NCBI GenBank assembly: GCA_004525685.1
Contig: SPBW01000041.1
Location: 1 to 14,453, forward strand
Source of the DNA: Candidatus Atribacteria bacterium
GTDB lineage: Bacteria; Bipolaricaulota; Bipolaricaulia; UBA7950; UBA9294
Direction of reading: 5' to 3'
DNA length: 14,453 nt
The notes under the pieces are model-generated. The model saw only the letters and a list, made by a program, of their open reading frames with translations, was not told the origin of the DNA and did not search any database. This document shows, piece after piece, positions 1-5,618 of the stretch. Position numbers and translations under genes: made by a program. How positions within the stretch are numbered: the first letter of the stretch is position 1; each line of letters starts with the position of its first letter.

Positions 1-72
1 GAGAATCGACAGCAGGCTGAGCAGTATCGATCTGAATCGGATGCCCTCACTGCCCCAAGATCCTGTCATCAT
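1..72 (-). CDS. 5' end of a secreted or membrane protein (partial)
   Basis: Only the first 24 codons are inside the window, reading leftward and still open at base 1. Two adjacent ATG codons (72-70 and 69-67) follow a G-rich Shine-Dalgarno (AAGGGGG) at 4 or 7 nt, which favours the second ATG. The visible peptide has a polar start with two Arg and then a hydrophobic run (SILLSLLSIL), as in a signal peptide or first membrane segment. A plausible promoter lies upstream at 133-162. Nothing can be said about function. The call rests on the SD, the open frame and the hydrophobic N-terminus, and could fail if the frame closes just outside the window. Confidence 0.45.
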   Translation of the reverse strand, partial: MMTGSWGSEGIRFRSILLSLLSIL

Positions 73-132
73 GATGCCCCCTTCTTGTGCCATGCAGAGT
101 CGCCGATACGACGATCAGATATATCGAGACCC

Positions 133-162
133 AGTGTAGGAATATTTCCGCTCGCAGTCCAA
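133..162 (-). promoter_or_regulatory. candidate sigma70-type promoter for the leftward partial gene
   Basis: On the minus strand TTGGAC (162-157) and TACACT (138-133) are separated by 18 nt. The start would be near 126, leaving a leader of about 55 nt before the ATG at 72/69. Each hexamer matches consensus at four positions. Confidence 0.33.
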
Positions 163-326
163 GTCTCTTGCAGGAATGAGGCAGATGGCTGAACTGACGT
201 GCCCTGAACAATCCCGCAGCTCTGCAGTTGGAAGCTATTGTTCCTAGGGCGGGCGTTTTTGCACACCGGCGCCATGGATTCGGCGCGCCTGTAAGCCCAG
301 ATCGATAGCGCCTGCTCGATCCTAAC
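163..326. other. divergent intergenic stretch without a supported gene
   Basis: This lies between the leftward promoter at 133-162 and the trpB2 promoter at 327-355. Long minus-strand frames cross it (47-544 and 69-371), but neither has an SD nor a recognisable domain. Short inverted repeats are visible, for example GATCGA/TCGATC around 300-321 and a GGCGC/GCGCC pair around 268-290. They could be operators for the divergent pair, but nothing shows this. Confidence 0.4.
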
Positions 327-355
327 TTGGCAGTTCGCGGTTTCGCCTGTATAGT
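327..355 (+). promoter_or_regulatory. sigma70-type promoter of trpB2 and its leader
   Basis: TTGGCA (327-332) and TATAGT (350-355) are separated by exactly 17 nt, each with five of six consensus bases. Transcription would start near 362, giving a leader of about 184 nt before the GTG of trpB2. The leader peptide SD begins only about 15 nt after the predicted start. Confidence 0.55.
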
Positions 356-387
356 AAACGCCATCACCCATTGCTGGGAGGCAACTG

Positions 388-420
388 ATGAACGTAAGGA
401 GGTCTGTTTGGCTCGGCTAG
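388..420 (+). CDS. possible trp leader peptide, 10 codons with one Trp
   Basis: The ORF encodes MNVRRSVWLG and ends in TAG. Its ATG sits 6 nt after a strong SD (GGGAGG, 376-381), and it begins about 26 nt downstream of the predicted transcription start. Position, size and the Trp codon at residue 8 fit a regulatory leader peptide for the trpB2 gene that starts 125 nt further on. A hairpin (GGCTC/GAGCC, 410-424) overlaps the Trp codon and stop. A nearly pure pyrimidine tract (444-471; 27 of 28 bases) follows. The classical trp attenuator has tandem Trp codons and a GC stem with a U-run, and neither is present. A chance short ORF is therefore possible. Confidence 0.35.
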   Translation: MNVRRSVWLG

Positions 421-493
421 AGCCCTGATCCAGCGTCAACGCGTTCTTCCTCCCCTTCTTTCTGTCCCTCCGTACAAGTCTTGGTGGCGACCC

Positions 494-533
494 TTCATTT
501 CTTTGCCGTGAAGCCCAACCGTTAGGAAATGAA
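494..533 (+). promoter_or_regulatory. leader hairpin ending just before the trpB2 SD
   Basis: TTCATTTC (494-501) can pair with GAAATGAA (526-533) around a 24-nt loop. The SD of trpB2 (AAGGAGA, 533-539) begins at the last base of the stem. A competing fold pairs CTTCA (493-497) with TGAAG inside the loop, so the two are mutually exclusive. Such alternatives could tune translation of trpB2, but no ligand or conserved riboswitch motif is recognised. Confidence 0.28.
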
Positions 534-545
534 AGGAGAACCATC

Positions 546-1856
546 GTGAAAACGCTCTTCCATTTGGATCAGAACGAGTTACCCAACCAGTGGTACAACG
601 TGCAGGCCGACTTGGATCGCCCGTTGGATCCGCCACTTCATCCCGGCACTCGCGAGCCGATGCCACCTTCTGACTTGCACGCACTCTTCTCAGAGACCTG
701 TATTGCCCAAGAGATCTCTACAGATCGAACCATCGATATTCCCGAACCCGTACTTGATGTCTACCGCCGCTGGAGGCCGACGCCTCTGCAGCGCGCGCTG
801 AATCTTGAGCGCTTGCTTGAAACCCCCGCCAAGATCTTCTTCAAATACGAGGGCGCAAGTCCGACGGGATCGCACAAGACCAACACAGCAGTTCCGCAGG
901 CGTATTACAGCCAGGTCGAAGGCATCAAGCGGCTTACGACCGAGACTGGCGCTGGACAATGGGGCAGCGCGCTAGCCTATGCTTGTCAGACGTTTGGGAT
1001 GGATTGCACAGTTTTCATGGTGCGCATCTCGTTTGAGCAGAAACCGTATCGCAAGACGATGATTCGTACATTCAATGGCGAGATCATCCCGTCACCCTCG
1101 GATCGCACAGCGGCGGGCCGGCGATTCCTGGCTCAAGATCCAAATTCACCAGGATCGCTGGGCATGGCCATTTCCGAGGCCATCGAGCTGGCTATGGTCA
1201 GTGAGAACACAAAGTACTCGCTCGGCAGTCTGCTCAATCACGTTCTGCTGCATCAAACAATCATTGGGCTGGAGGCGCAGCGCCAGATGGAGCTGGCAGG
1301 TGAGACCCCGGACGTCATTGTTGGCTGCGTCGGCGGAGGATCGAATTTCGCTGGGATCGCGTTGCCGTTTTACCGAGCCGATAGGCTAAGTGGCCGAAAG
1401 ACACAGTTCGTTGCTGTCGAGCCGCATGCTTGTCCTACATTGACTGAAGGCTCCATCAAGTACGATTTCGGCGATACGGCGCAGACGACGCCACTGTTGC
1501 GGATGCACAGTCTGGGGCACGACTTCGTACCGCCGCCGATTCATGCGGGCGGCTTACGGTACCACGGCATGGCCCCCATCGTCAGTCGCTTGGTTGAAGA
1601 CGGCATCATTGATCCAATTGCCTATGACCAGGTCGATGTGTTCGCCAGCGCGATCCAGTTTGCGCGTGCACAAGGCATTATCCCGGCACCGGAGACAGCG
1701 CATGCTGTGCATGCGGCGATGGAAATCGCCAAAGACTGCGCACAAACCGGCGAAGCAAAAACGATTCTCATCGGCTTCTCTGGACATGGCCATTTCGATA
1801 TGAGCGCCTATTCCTCCTTCCTTGATGGCGCTCTGCGACGAAATGCCAGCCCTTAG
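546..1856 (+). CDS. trpB: tryptophan synthase beta chain, TrpB2 type
   Basis: This is a PLP enzyme that joins indole and L-serine to give L-tryptophan, and it acts in the cytoplasm. At 436 aa it has the usual length of the TrpB2 class, which carries an extended N-terminus absent from TrpB1. The PLP lysine is K111 in GSHKTN, the catalytic Glu is E133 in ETGAGQWG, and the phosphate-binding loop is GGGSN at 263-267. The GTG start at 546 follows an AAGGAGA SD at 6 nt. The gene stands alone, with no trpA, trpD or trpC inside the window. This fits the view that TrpB2 enzymes often work without the standard alpha subunit, for example in indole salvage. It is preceded by a promoter and a long leader with a possible Trp-containing leader peptide, and followed by a strong hairpin. 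Family assignment is confident; the TrpB2 subclass is inferred from length and motifs. Confidence 0.95.
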   Translation: MKTLFHLDQNELPNQWYNVQADLDRPLDPPLHPGTREPMPPSDLHALFSETCIAQEISTDRTIDIPEPVLDVYRRWRPTPLQRALNLERLLETPAKIFFKYEGASPTGSHKTNTAVPQAYYSQVEGIKRLTTETGAGQWGSALAYACQTFGMDCTVFMVRISFEQKPYRKTMIRTFNGEIIPSPSDRTAAGRRFLAQDPNSPGSLGMAISEAIELAMVSENTKYSLGSLLNHVLLHQTIIGLEAQRQMELAGETPDVIVGCVGGGSNFAGIALPFYRADRLSGRKTQFVAVEPHACPTLTEGSIKYDFGDTAQTTPLLRMHSLGHDFVPPPIHAGGLRYHGMAPIVSRLVEDGIIDPIAYDQVDVFASAIQFARAQGIIPAPETAHAVHAAMEIAKDCAQTGEAKTILIGFSGHGHFDMSAYSSFLDGALRRNASP

Positions 1857-1862
1857 GAGAAC

Positions 1863-1893
1863 GCCAACTCGCCTGCAAGCCAGGCGAGTTGGC
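1863..1893. repeat. perfect 13-bp-stem hairpin just after trpB2, possible terminator or mobile palindrome
   Basis: GCCAACTCGCCTG and its exact complement flank a 5-nt loop (CAAGC). The hairpin starts 7 bp after the trpB2 stop, so it may end that transcript, although no U-run follows. It is bounded on both sides by GGAGAAC (1856-1862 and 1895-1901), which resembles a short target duplication. The 24-bp right part recurs at 1936-1959. Confidence 0.6.
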
Positions 1894-1935
1894 TGGAGAA
1901 CATCAGCTCTTTGTTCGTTCTCTTGAAGAGTATTC

Positions 1936-1959
1936 CGCCTGCAAGCCAGGCGAGTTGGC
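1936..1959. repeat. second, partial copy of the trpB2-downstream hairpin repeat
   Basis: These 24 bp are identical to 1870-1893 and in the same orientation, 66 bp apart. The outer left arm (GCCAACT) is missing. The remaining arm allows a 6-bp stem (CGCCTG/CAGGCG), or an alternative CCGCC/GGCGG pairing at 1935-1939 and 1957-1961. Confidence 0.6.
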
Positions 1960-2039
1960 GGACACTTCGACATGGCTGCGTATGAGGCTCATCTCGATGG
2001 CTCACTACAGAGGATGCCACGTCCTGAGTGGACAAGTCA

Positions 2040-2150
2040 TTGACTCAGATCAGGTGTGGCTGATCTAGGACAAGCACTGCACCTCCTTGCAGAGGAAACG
2101 TGTCAAGCGCTCGAACGACGAAGAGGTGGCCGACGCGCCACCTCTTCGTC
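2040..2150 (+). ncRNA. structured gene-free segment, possible small RNA
   Basis: No gene is supported between 1857 and 2197. This part holds three successive hairpins: AGATCAG/CTGATCT (2047-2066); CTGCA/TGCAG with a CCTCCT loop (2077-2092), a loop able to pair with Shine-Dalgarno sequences; and the strong terminator-like stem at 2117-2150. A TTGACT (2040-2045) could be a -35, but the best -10 (TAGGAC, 2066-2071) sits at a poor 20-nt spacing. A short RNA ending at the last hairpin is possible. The evidence is structural only. Confidence 0.2.
2117..2150. terminator. terminator-like hairpin between convergent trpB2 and the leftward gene
   Basis: GACGAAGAGGTGGC (2117-2130) pairs perfectly with its complement (2137-2150) around a 6-nt loop, giving 14 bp. 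It lies between the ends of two convergent genes, 48 bp from the leftward stop. Neither side has a U-run, so it may work as a bidirectional barrier or with Rho. Confidence 0.6.
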
Positions 2151-2197
2151 ATGCGCCACGCCAACGCTCTCTCCCTATGCAAGGGTGACTCAACCGC

Positions 2198-2881
2198 CTA
2201 TCGTGCAAACAACAACGCAAGCCACGCGGCGGTGAAGCCCCCGAACAGAAGGGCTGCGAGAACGCCGCGATCTTGCGGACCAGCTTCATGAAACGCGCGG
2301 ACTTCCCGAATGATGGCGGGGAAGGACACAAAGTCGGCTGGCCCGAATTGTTCACGTTGGCCAATGGCAACCCACAGTTTGTCTGCCTGATCGTTCGGCG
2401 CCCAAGCGACGATGTAAGCCAATCCTGCGACAGGCAGCTCGATTGAGTCTTCGATCAGAATCCAGGAGTTCGTTCCTGTGAATGGCTCATGGAAGGCTCG
2501 CGGCACTTGCGTGTCGGCTGAGGCGAGAACAATTCCTCCTACATTCGCTGGCAGCATAAAGGGCAGGTCGATGGCAGGCAATCCTGGTGCAAGAACAGCA
2601 AGATTGGGCCGATAGCCTGTCAGCCGCTCCAGCACAGGCACACCCAACGACACGTCCAGTTGCGTGTCTGCTTCTGCCTGCAACACCAGCCATAGCTGCG
2701 CGTTCGCTTCGCTCAATGGCGAGTAGACAACTTGACTAACATCAATCTCCGACATCATCAGAGCTTGGTCATAGGTCGGGAAGACGCCGCCAATGGATAT
2801 CGGTTTGTGGGCGCTGGCTGTGGCAGCAGTAAGAATCAGAATCCAGCACGAGACGAATAACCTACGGATAATGGGTTGCAT
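2198..2881 (-). CDS. secreted, C-terminally membrane-anchored protein of unknown function
   Basis: This 227-aa protein has an N-terminal signal peptide (two Arg, a hydrophobic core, and a likely cut after ATASA near residue 24) and a hydrophobic C-terminal helix (about residues 205-226) ending in Arg. The approximately 180 residues between would face outside the cytoplasm, held by the C-terminal anchor. The middle is rich in beta-strand-like segments and has no Cys and no catalytic motif that I recognise. The start is well fixed by an AGGAGGT SD about 5 nt before the ATG. It ends in TAG beside the hairpin at 2117-2150 and follows the MGS-like gene in the same direction with a 155-bp gap, so it probably has its own promoter. 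No family name can be given safely. The gene itself is convincing from its SD, signal peptide and anchor. Confidence 0.8.
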   Translation of the reverse strand: MQPIIRRLFVSCWILILTAATASAHKPISIGGVFPTYDQALMMSEIDVSQVVYSPLSEANAQLWLVLQAEADTQLDVSLGVPVLERLTGYRPNLAVLAPGLPAIDLPFMLPANVGGIVLASADTQVPRAFHEPFTGTNSWILIEDSIELPVAGLAYIVAWAPNDQADKLWVAIGQREQFGPADFVSFPAIIREVRAFHEAGPQDRGVLAALLFGGFTAAWLALLFAR

Positions 2882-2960
2882 GGTCCACCTCCTGACAGAC
2901 TATTCTGGTTCGAAGCCCATCAAATGCCAAAAGCATGAACAGGCTGGCTCATTTCAGTTC

Positions 2961-2972
2961 ATGGATATCCAT
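2961..2972. promoter_or_regulatory. 12-bp perfect palindrome, possible operator
   Basis: ATGGATATCCAT is fully self-complementary and sits about 80 bp upstream of the leftward start at 2881, in the 155-bp gap after the MGS-like gene. It could be an operator. A single short palindrome is weak evidence. Confidence 0.15.
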
Positions 2973-3036
2973 ACCACGCATGGGCGCATCCGATTGCCGG
3001 TGACTTCTTCACACTGACATCATCTCCTCGCATGGG

Positions 3037-4077
3037 TTATCGAAACTCGGTCTCGAACCACTCCCTTGCTTGGCGCTCATTGGAGAACATGCGCACTTCA
3101 TCCTGGAGCATGCATGCGGCAAACACGACGCGAATGTCGTCAGTGTGAGGGTGAGGGCGAAGCGGATCGACGAAGAACACAACGACCTGGCAATTGCCGA
3201 ACAGAACCTCGGTTGCAATCTCGACGTCACCGCCTTTAGGTCCAGAGTGATAACGATATATCTGGTCTTCAAGCGCTGGCGAGGACTCGACCACCACCTT
3301 GCCTGTGGTGCCTGTGCACAGAATCCTCCTGAACTGTCGGAGCTCTCGCCGGTAGTCGTACACAAACTGCGCCATGTTCTCTTTCATTTCGTCGTGCGCA
3401 ATCAGTGCGATGACTGGATTCTTCTTCTCATCTTCCCCGAAGCGCATATAGGGATCTGCTCGCCGTACATCGAGGGGGCTCTGCACCTCCCAAACGCTGC
3501 TTTCGACATCGTCGCGCATCACGTGCTTCTCCTTGATGGGAAGCGACGTGTTTGTTCCCGGTAACCGCAGATCGTGTTGAGGAGGCCAAACTTGTACGTC
3601 GCGGCCCACATGCTGGCTGGCGAATTGATCGGCCCATTCCCCTACGGATCCCGAATTCATGTACGTGCTCGCGCCGTGAAAATCGGCAAGACGGATCAAG
3701 GCAAGATTCTCAGGACTCAGCCAGTGCCCCGTGCGCGGTGAGAGAAACGGCCACAACAGGCTAATCCGCTTTTGCGCCACCAGACACGCCAGCAGTGTGA
3801 CTCCCCCTTGCTTGCCGGCTGGCAAGCGTACAATCCCGCAATGCTCATGAAGCCACTTCCAGGTCTCCTGCTTCACTGGAATCACCTGCTGTGTTTGGGC
3901 ATCCGCGGCCCTGCCGTCGATCACTCGATCATAGGTTCCCCCCGTCATCACAATCGCATAGTGCTTGCACCACTCCTCGTTCCTATACGAGTCGTGAAGC
4001 TCGTCAAGCAGGCGCGCGAGTGCGTTGTTCCGCGGGGAATCATCATGACTGGCAAGCATTCCGATGAGTGTCTTCAT
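3037..4077 (-). CDS. tandem methylglyoxal synthase-like protein (degenerate N domain, intact C domain)
   Basis: The C-terminal half (about 222-346) is a methylglyoxal synthase domain, the fold that turns dihydroxyacetone phosphate into methylglyoxal and phosphate. It keeps HD at 228-229, K232, the TGTTG phosphate loop at 255-259, SGPKGGD at 278-284 (D284 matches E. coli catalytic Asp71), D304, and PHTDD with H311 and D314. The N-terminal half (about 1-145) repeats the same layout in weakened form: SHD at 10-12, TGGT at 45-48, and AGKQGGV at 87-93, where Val93 replaces the catalytic Asp. E. coli MgsA has 152 aa, so this 346-aa protein is about twice the family length. The ATG at 4077 follows an AAAGGTGGT SD. 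An upstream TTG at 4143 in the same frame is the -35 of the promoter at 4115-4143, so it is rejected as a start. A diverging solute-binding gene follows upstream. Activity of the C domain is likely; the N domain is probably structural or regulatory. Confidence 0.85.
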   Translation of the reverse strand: MKTLIGMLASHDDSPRNNALARLLDELHDSYRNEEWCKHYAIVMTGGTYDRVIDGRAADAQTQQVIPVKQETWKWLHEHCGIVRLPAGKQGGVTLLACLVAQKRISLLWPFLSPRTGHWLSPENLALIRLADFHGASTYMNSGSVGEWADQFASQHVGRDVQVWPPQHDLRLPGTNTSLPIKEKHVMRDDVESSVWEVQSPLDVRRADPYMRFGEDEKKNPVIALIAHDEMKENMAQFVYDYRRELRQFRRILCTGTTGKVVVESSPALEDQIYRYHSGPKGGDVEIATEVLFGNCQVVVFFVDPLRPHPHTDDIRVVFAACMLQDEVRMFSNERQAREWFETEFR

Positions 4078-4114
4078 GGAGACCACCTTTAGTGAGTTAT
4101 GTGCATCACCTGCC

Positions 4115-4143
4115 ATGCTACAGCTTCTCTCAGACATGCACAA
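4115..4143 (-). promoter_or_regulatory. sigma70-type promoter of the tandem MGS-like gene
   Basis: On the minus strand TTGTGC (4143-4138) and TAGCAT (4120-4115) are 17 nt apart. Transcription would begin near 4108 and give a leader of about 30 nt before the ATG at 4077. This excludes the upstream TTG at 4143 as a start codon. Confidence 0.5.
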
Positions 4144-4367
4144 TTGTTGTCGTCTCCTGTATGTGTCCCCATCTTCTCAGAAACCCGCACACTCCAGCAC
4201 GCCGACGAGATCAATCTGCGCGTATCCGGTGAATCCCCCACGGCTTACCCTCAGCAACCACATCAAGCGTTCACGTTTGCGGCCCATGCTCGTGAAGTCT
4301 CGATAGCAAGCGACGTTTGAGCGCAATATCGCTTCGCCGCAACTCCTATCGAAACGAAGGAACTGAT

Positions 4368-5456
4368 ATGAATGCAAAGACACAATTACGCGCAAGTATG
4401 TTGCTGATTGGCGTGGCAGCGATTGTAATGGGCATCACATTCCTCAGCTATGCAGCCGACGACGAGATAACCGTCGCCCTGAAGTGGCTTCCCCAGACGC
4501 AATTCGCCGGCTACTACGTGGCCGACGAGATGGGCTTTTATGAAGACGAAGGTCTGTCTGTGACGATTCTCCCTGGAGGCGGCGCTGAACCTCAGGATCT
4601 TGTCGCATCGGGAGAAGCTCAATTCGGCGTCACCTGGATGGGAATTCTGCTGGCAGCGCGCGATCAAGGCATCGAGTTGGTGAATATCGCTCAGATCTTC
4701 CAATCGAGTGGCTTCCGCATGATTGCGTGGGCCGATTCGGGCATCGTTCGACCAGCCGATCTGCGCGATCAATCGATCGAGGTTTGGTATGGCGGGAACG
4801 AAGTACCTCTTCTTGCATTGCTGGAGAAGTATGGGCTGAATCCTGAAAGCGACCTAATGCTTCAGAGCCAGGCATTTGATATGAACGCCTTCTTGAGCCG
4901 CAGTGTAGCGGCATCGGCAGCCATGAGCTACAACGAATTGAATGTGGTACGGCAAGCCATTGTCGGTGCTGCAGTCAATCTGACAGCCCAAGAGGTATTG
5001 GCTCTTAGCGCTGAGGCCTACGCCGCGCTTGAGGCCATGGTGAATCCTGACGAACAACTGACAGTATTCGATGTCAATGACGAAGGCGTGGCCATGCTCG
5101 AAGACATGATCTTCGCCAGCGAAGCCTTCCTCGCCAGTGAGTCCAATCGCGACATCGCAGCACGCTTTGTTCGTGCCTCGCTTCGCGGCTGGGAGTATGC
5201 GCGCGACCATCACAACGAAGCAGTCAATATTCTGCTAGCACAGGATGAGAGTGGTTCGATGAGCCGACTTCATCAGTCGTTGATGCTCGATGCTGTGGTC
5301 GAGGTAATCTGGGGATCGGGCAGAGAGTTGGGATATCTTGAACCCTCTCTGTTCGAGCAGACGGCCGACATTGCATTGGAGTTCGGAGTCATCTCTCAAC
5401 CCGCGTCAGGTGAGGCGTATAGCCACGACATCTGGGAGATGGCCATAGGGAACTAG
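4368..5456 (+). CDS. ABC transporter substrate-binding protein, NMT1/THI5-like
   Basis: This 362-aa exported solute-binding protein should capture a small molecule outside the cytoplasm for an ABC importer. After a signal peptide (about 1-30, cut after SYA) comes the family opening VALKWLPQTQFAGYYVA and then GFYEDEGLSV. A Gly-rich loop (GGGAEPQDLVASGEAQFGV) follows. This pattern is typical of the NMT1/THI5/SsuA group, whose ligands include pyrimidine thiamine precursors, sulfonates and riboflavin; the ligand here cannot be told. There is no lipobox Cys, so it appears soluble in a periplasm. The ATG at 4368 has a GAAGGA SD at 6 nt; an earlier in-frame ATG at 4317 lacks one. No permease or ATPase gene lies next to it, and no TPP riboswitch motif was seen upstream. 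A hairpin terminator follows at 5490-5518. Confidence 0.88.
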   Translation: MNAKTQLRASMLLIGVAAIVMGITFLSYAADDEITVALKWLPQTQFAGYYVADEMGFYEDEGLSVTILPGGGAEPQDLVASGEAQFGVTWMGILLAARDQGIELVNIAQIFQSSGFRMIAWADSGIVRPADLRDQSIEVWYGGNEVPLLALLEKYGLNPESDLMLQSQAFDMNAFLSRSVAASAAMSYNELNVVRQAIVGAAVNLTAQEVLALSAEAYAALEAMVNPDEQLTVFDVNDEGVAMLEDMIFASEAFLASESNRDIAARFVRASLRGWEYARDHHNEAVNILLAQDESGSMSRLHQSLMLDAVVEVIWGSGRELGYLEPSLFEQTADIALEFGVISQPASGEAYSHDIWEMAIGN

Positions 5457-5489
5457 GCTGGGAGCAACAACAGCCCTGCATGTCGCCTG

Positions 5490-5518
5490 GAGAGTGACGT
5501 CGCGTTGACGTCACTCTC
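5490..5518 (+). terminator. hairpin after the substrate-binding protein gene
   Basis: GAGAGTGACGTC (5490-5501) pairs perfectly with its complement (5507-5518) around GCGTT, giving a 12-bp stem that starts 33 bp after the stop. There is no U-run after it, only CTACTGC. Confidence 0.6.
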
Positions 5519-5556
5519 TACTGCGGGTTCAGCTGCTGCATTGCATATACACCACA

Positions 5557-5578
5557 GCATAGGGGTCGCATAGGGGTC
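5557..5578. repeat. 11-bp tandem repeat at the left edge of the RAYT element
   Basis: GCATAGGGGTC occurs twice with no gap (5557-5567 and 5568-5578). The second copy supplies the first six bases of the left inverted repeat (GGGGTC). It may be a small duplication made at insertion or by replication slippage. Confidence 0.6.
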
Positions 5579-5598
5579 AGGTCTTGTAATTCAACATT
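5573..5598 (+). repeat. left inverted repeat of the RAYT element
   Basis: These 26 bp match the complement of 6469-6494 and 6512-6537 with one mismatch (TAATTC here against TATTTC). The TTGTAA inside it (5584-5589) is a possible -35 for the transposase gene. Confidence 0.8.
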
Positions 5599-5618
5599 AA
5601 TCATGCTAGTCTGCTCGT

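Noticed and set aside
69..371. 100-codon minus-strand ORF
   Set aside because: The ATG at 371 is preceded by CCTCCC, not an SD, and no family is recognised. It overlaps the trpB2 promoter.
47..544. 165-codon minus-strand ORF upstream of trpB2
   Set aside because: No SD or domain, Arg/Ser-rich low-plausibility translation, and it overlaps the trpB2 promoter, leader and the start of the better-supported leftward gene at 72.
480..545. T-box-like motif (TGGTGGCGACC) before trpB2
   Set aside because: Resembles the T-box core only in GGTGGC; the ACCGCG part and any stem I or specifier loop are missing.
1863..1959. CRISPR array from the repeated 24-mer
   Set aside because: Only two copies, one truncated, unequal flanks and no cas genes; a hairpin repeat is the simpler reading.
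3070..3564. 164-codon plus-strand ORF inside the MGS-like gene
   Set aside because: It is antisense to a gene with clear catalytic motifs, and has no SD or domain.
4144..4367. TPP riboswitch before the THI5-like gene
   Set aside because: No CTGAGA or matching partner motifs of the thi box were found on the plus strand.
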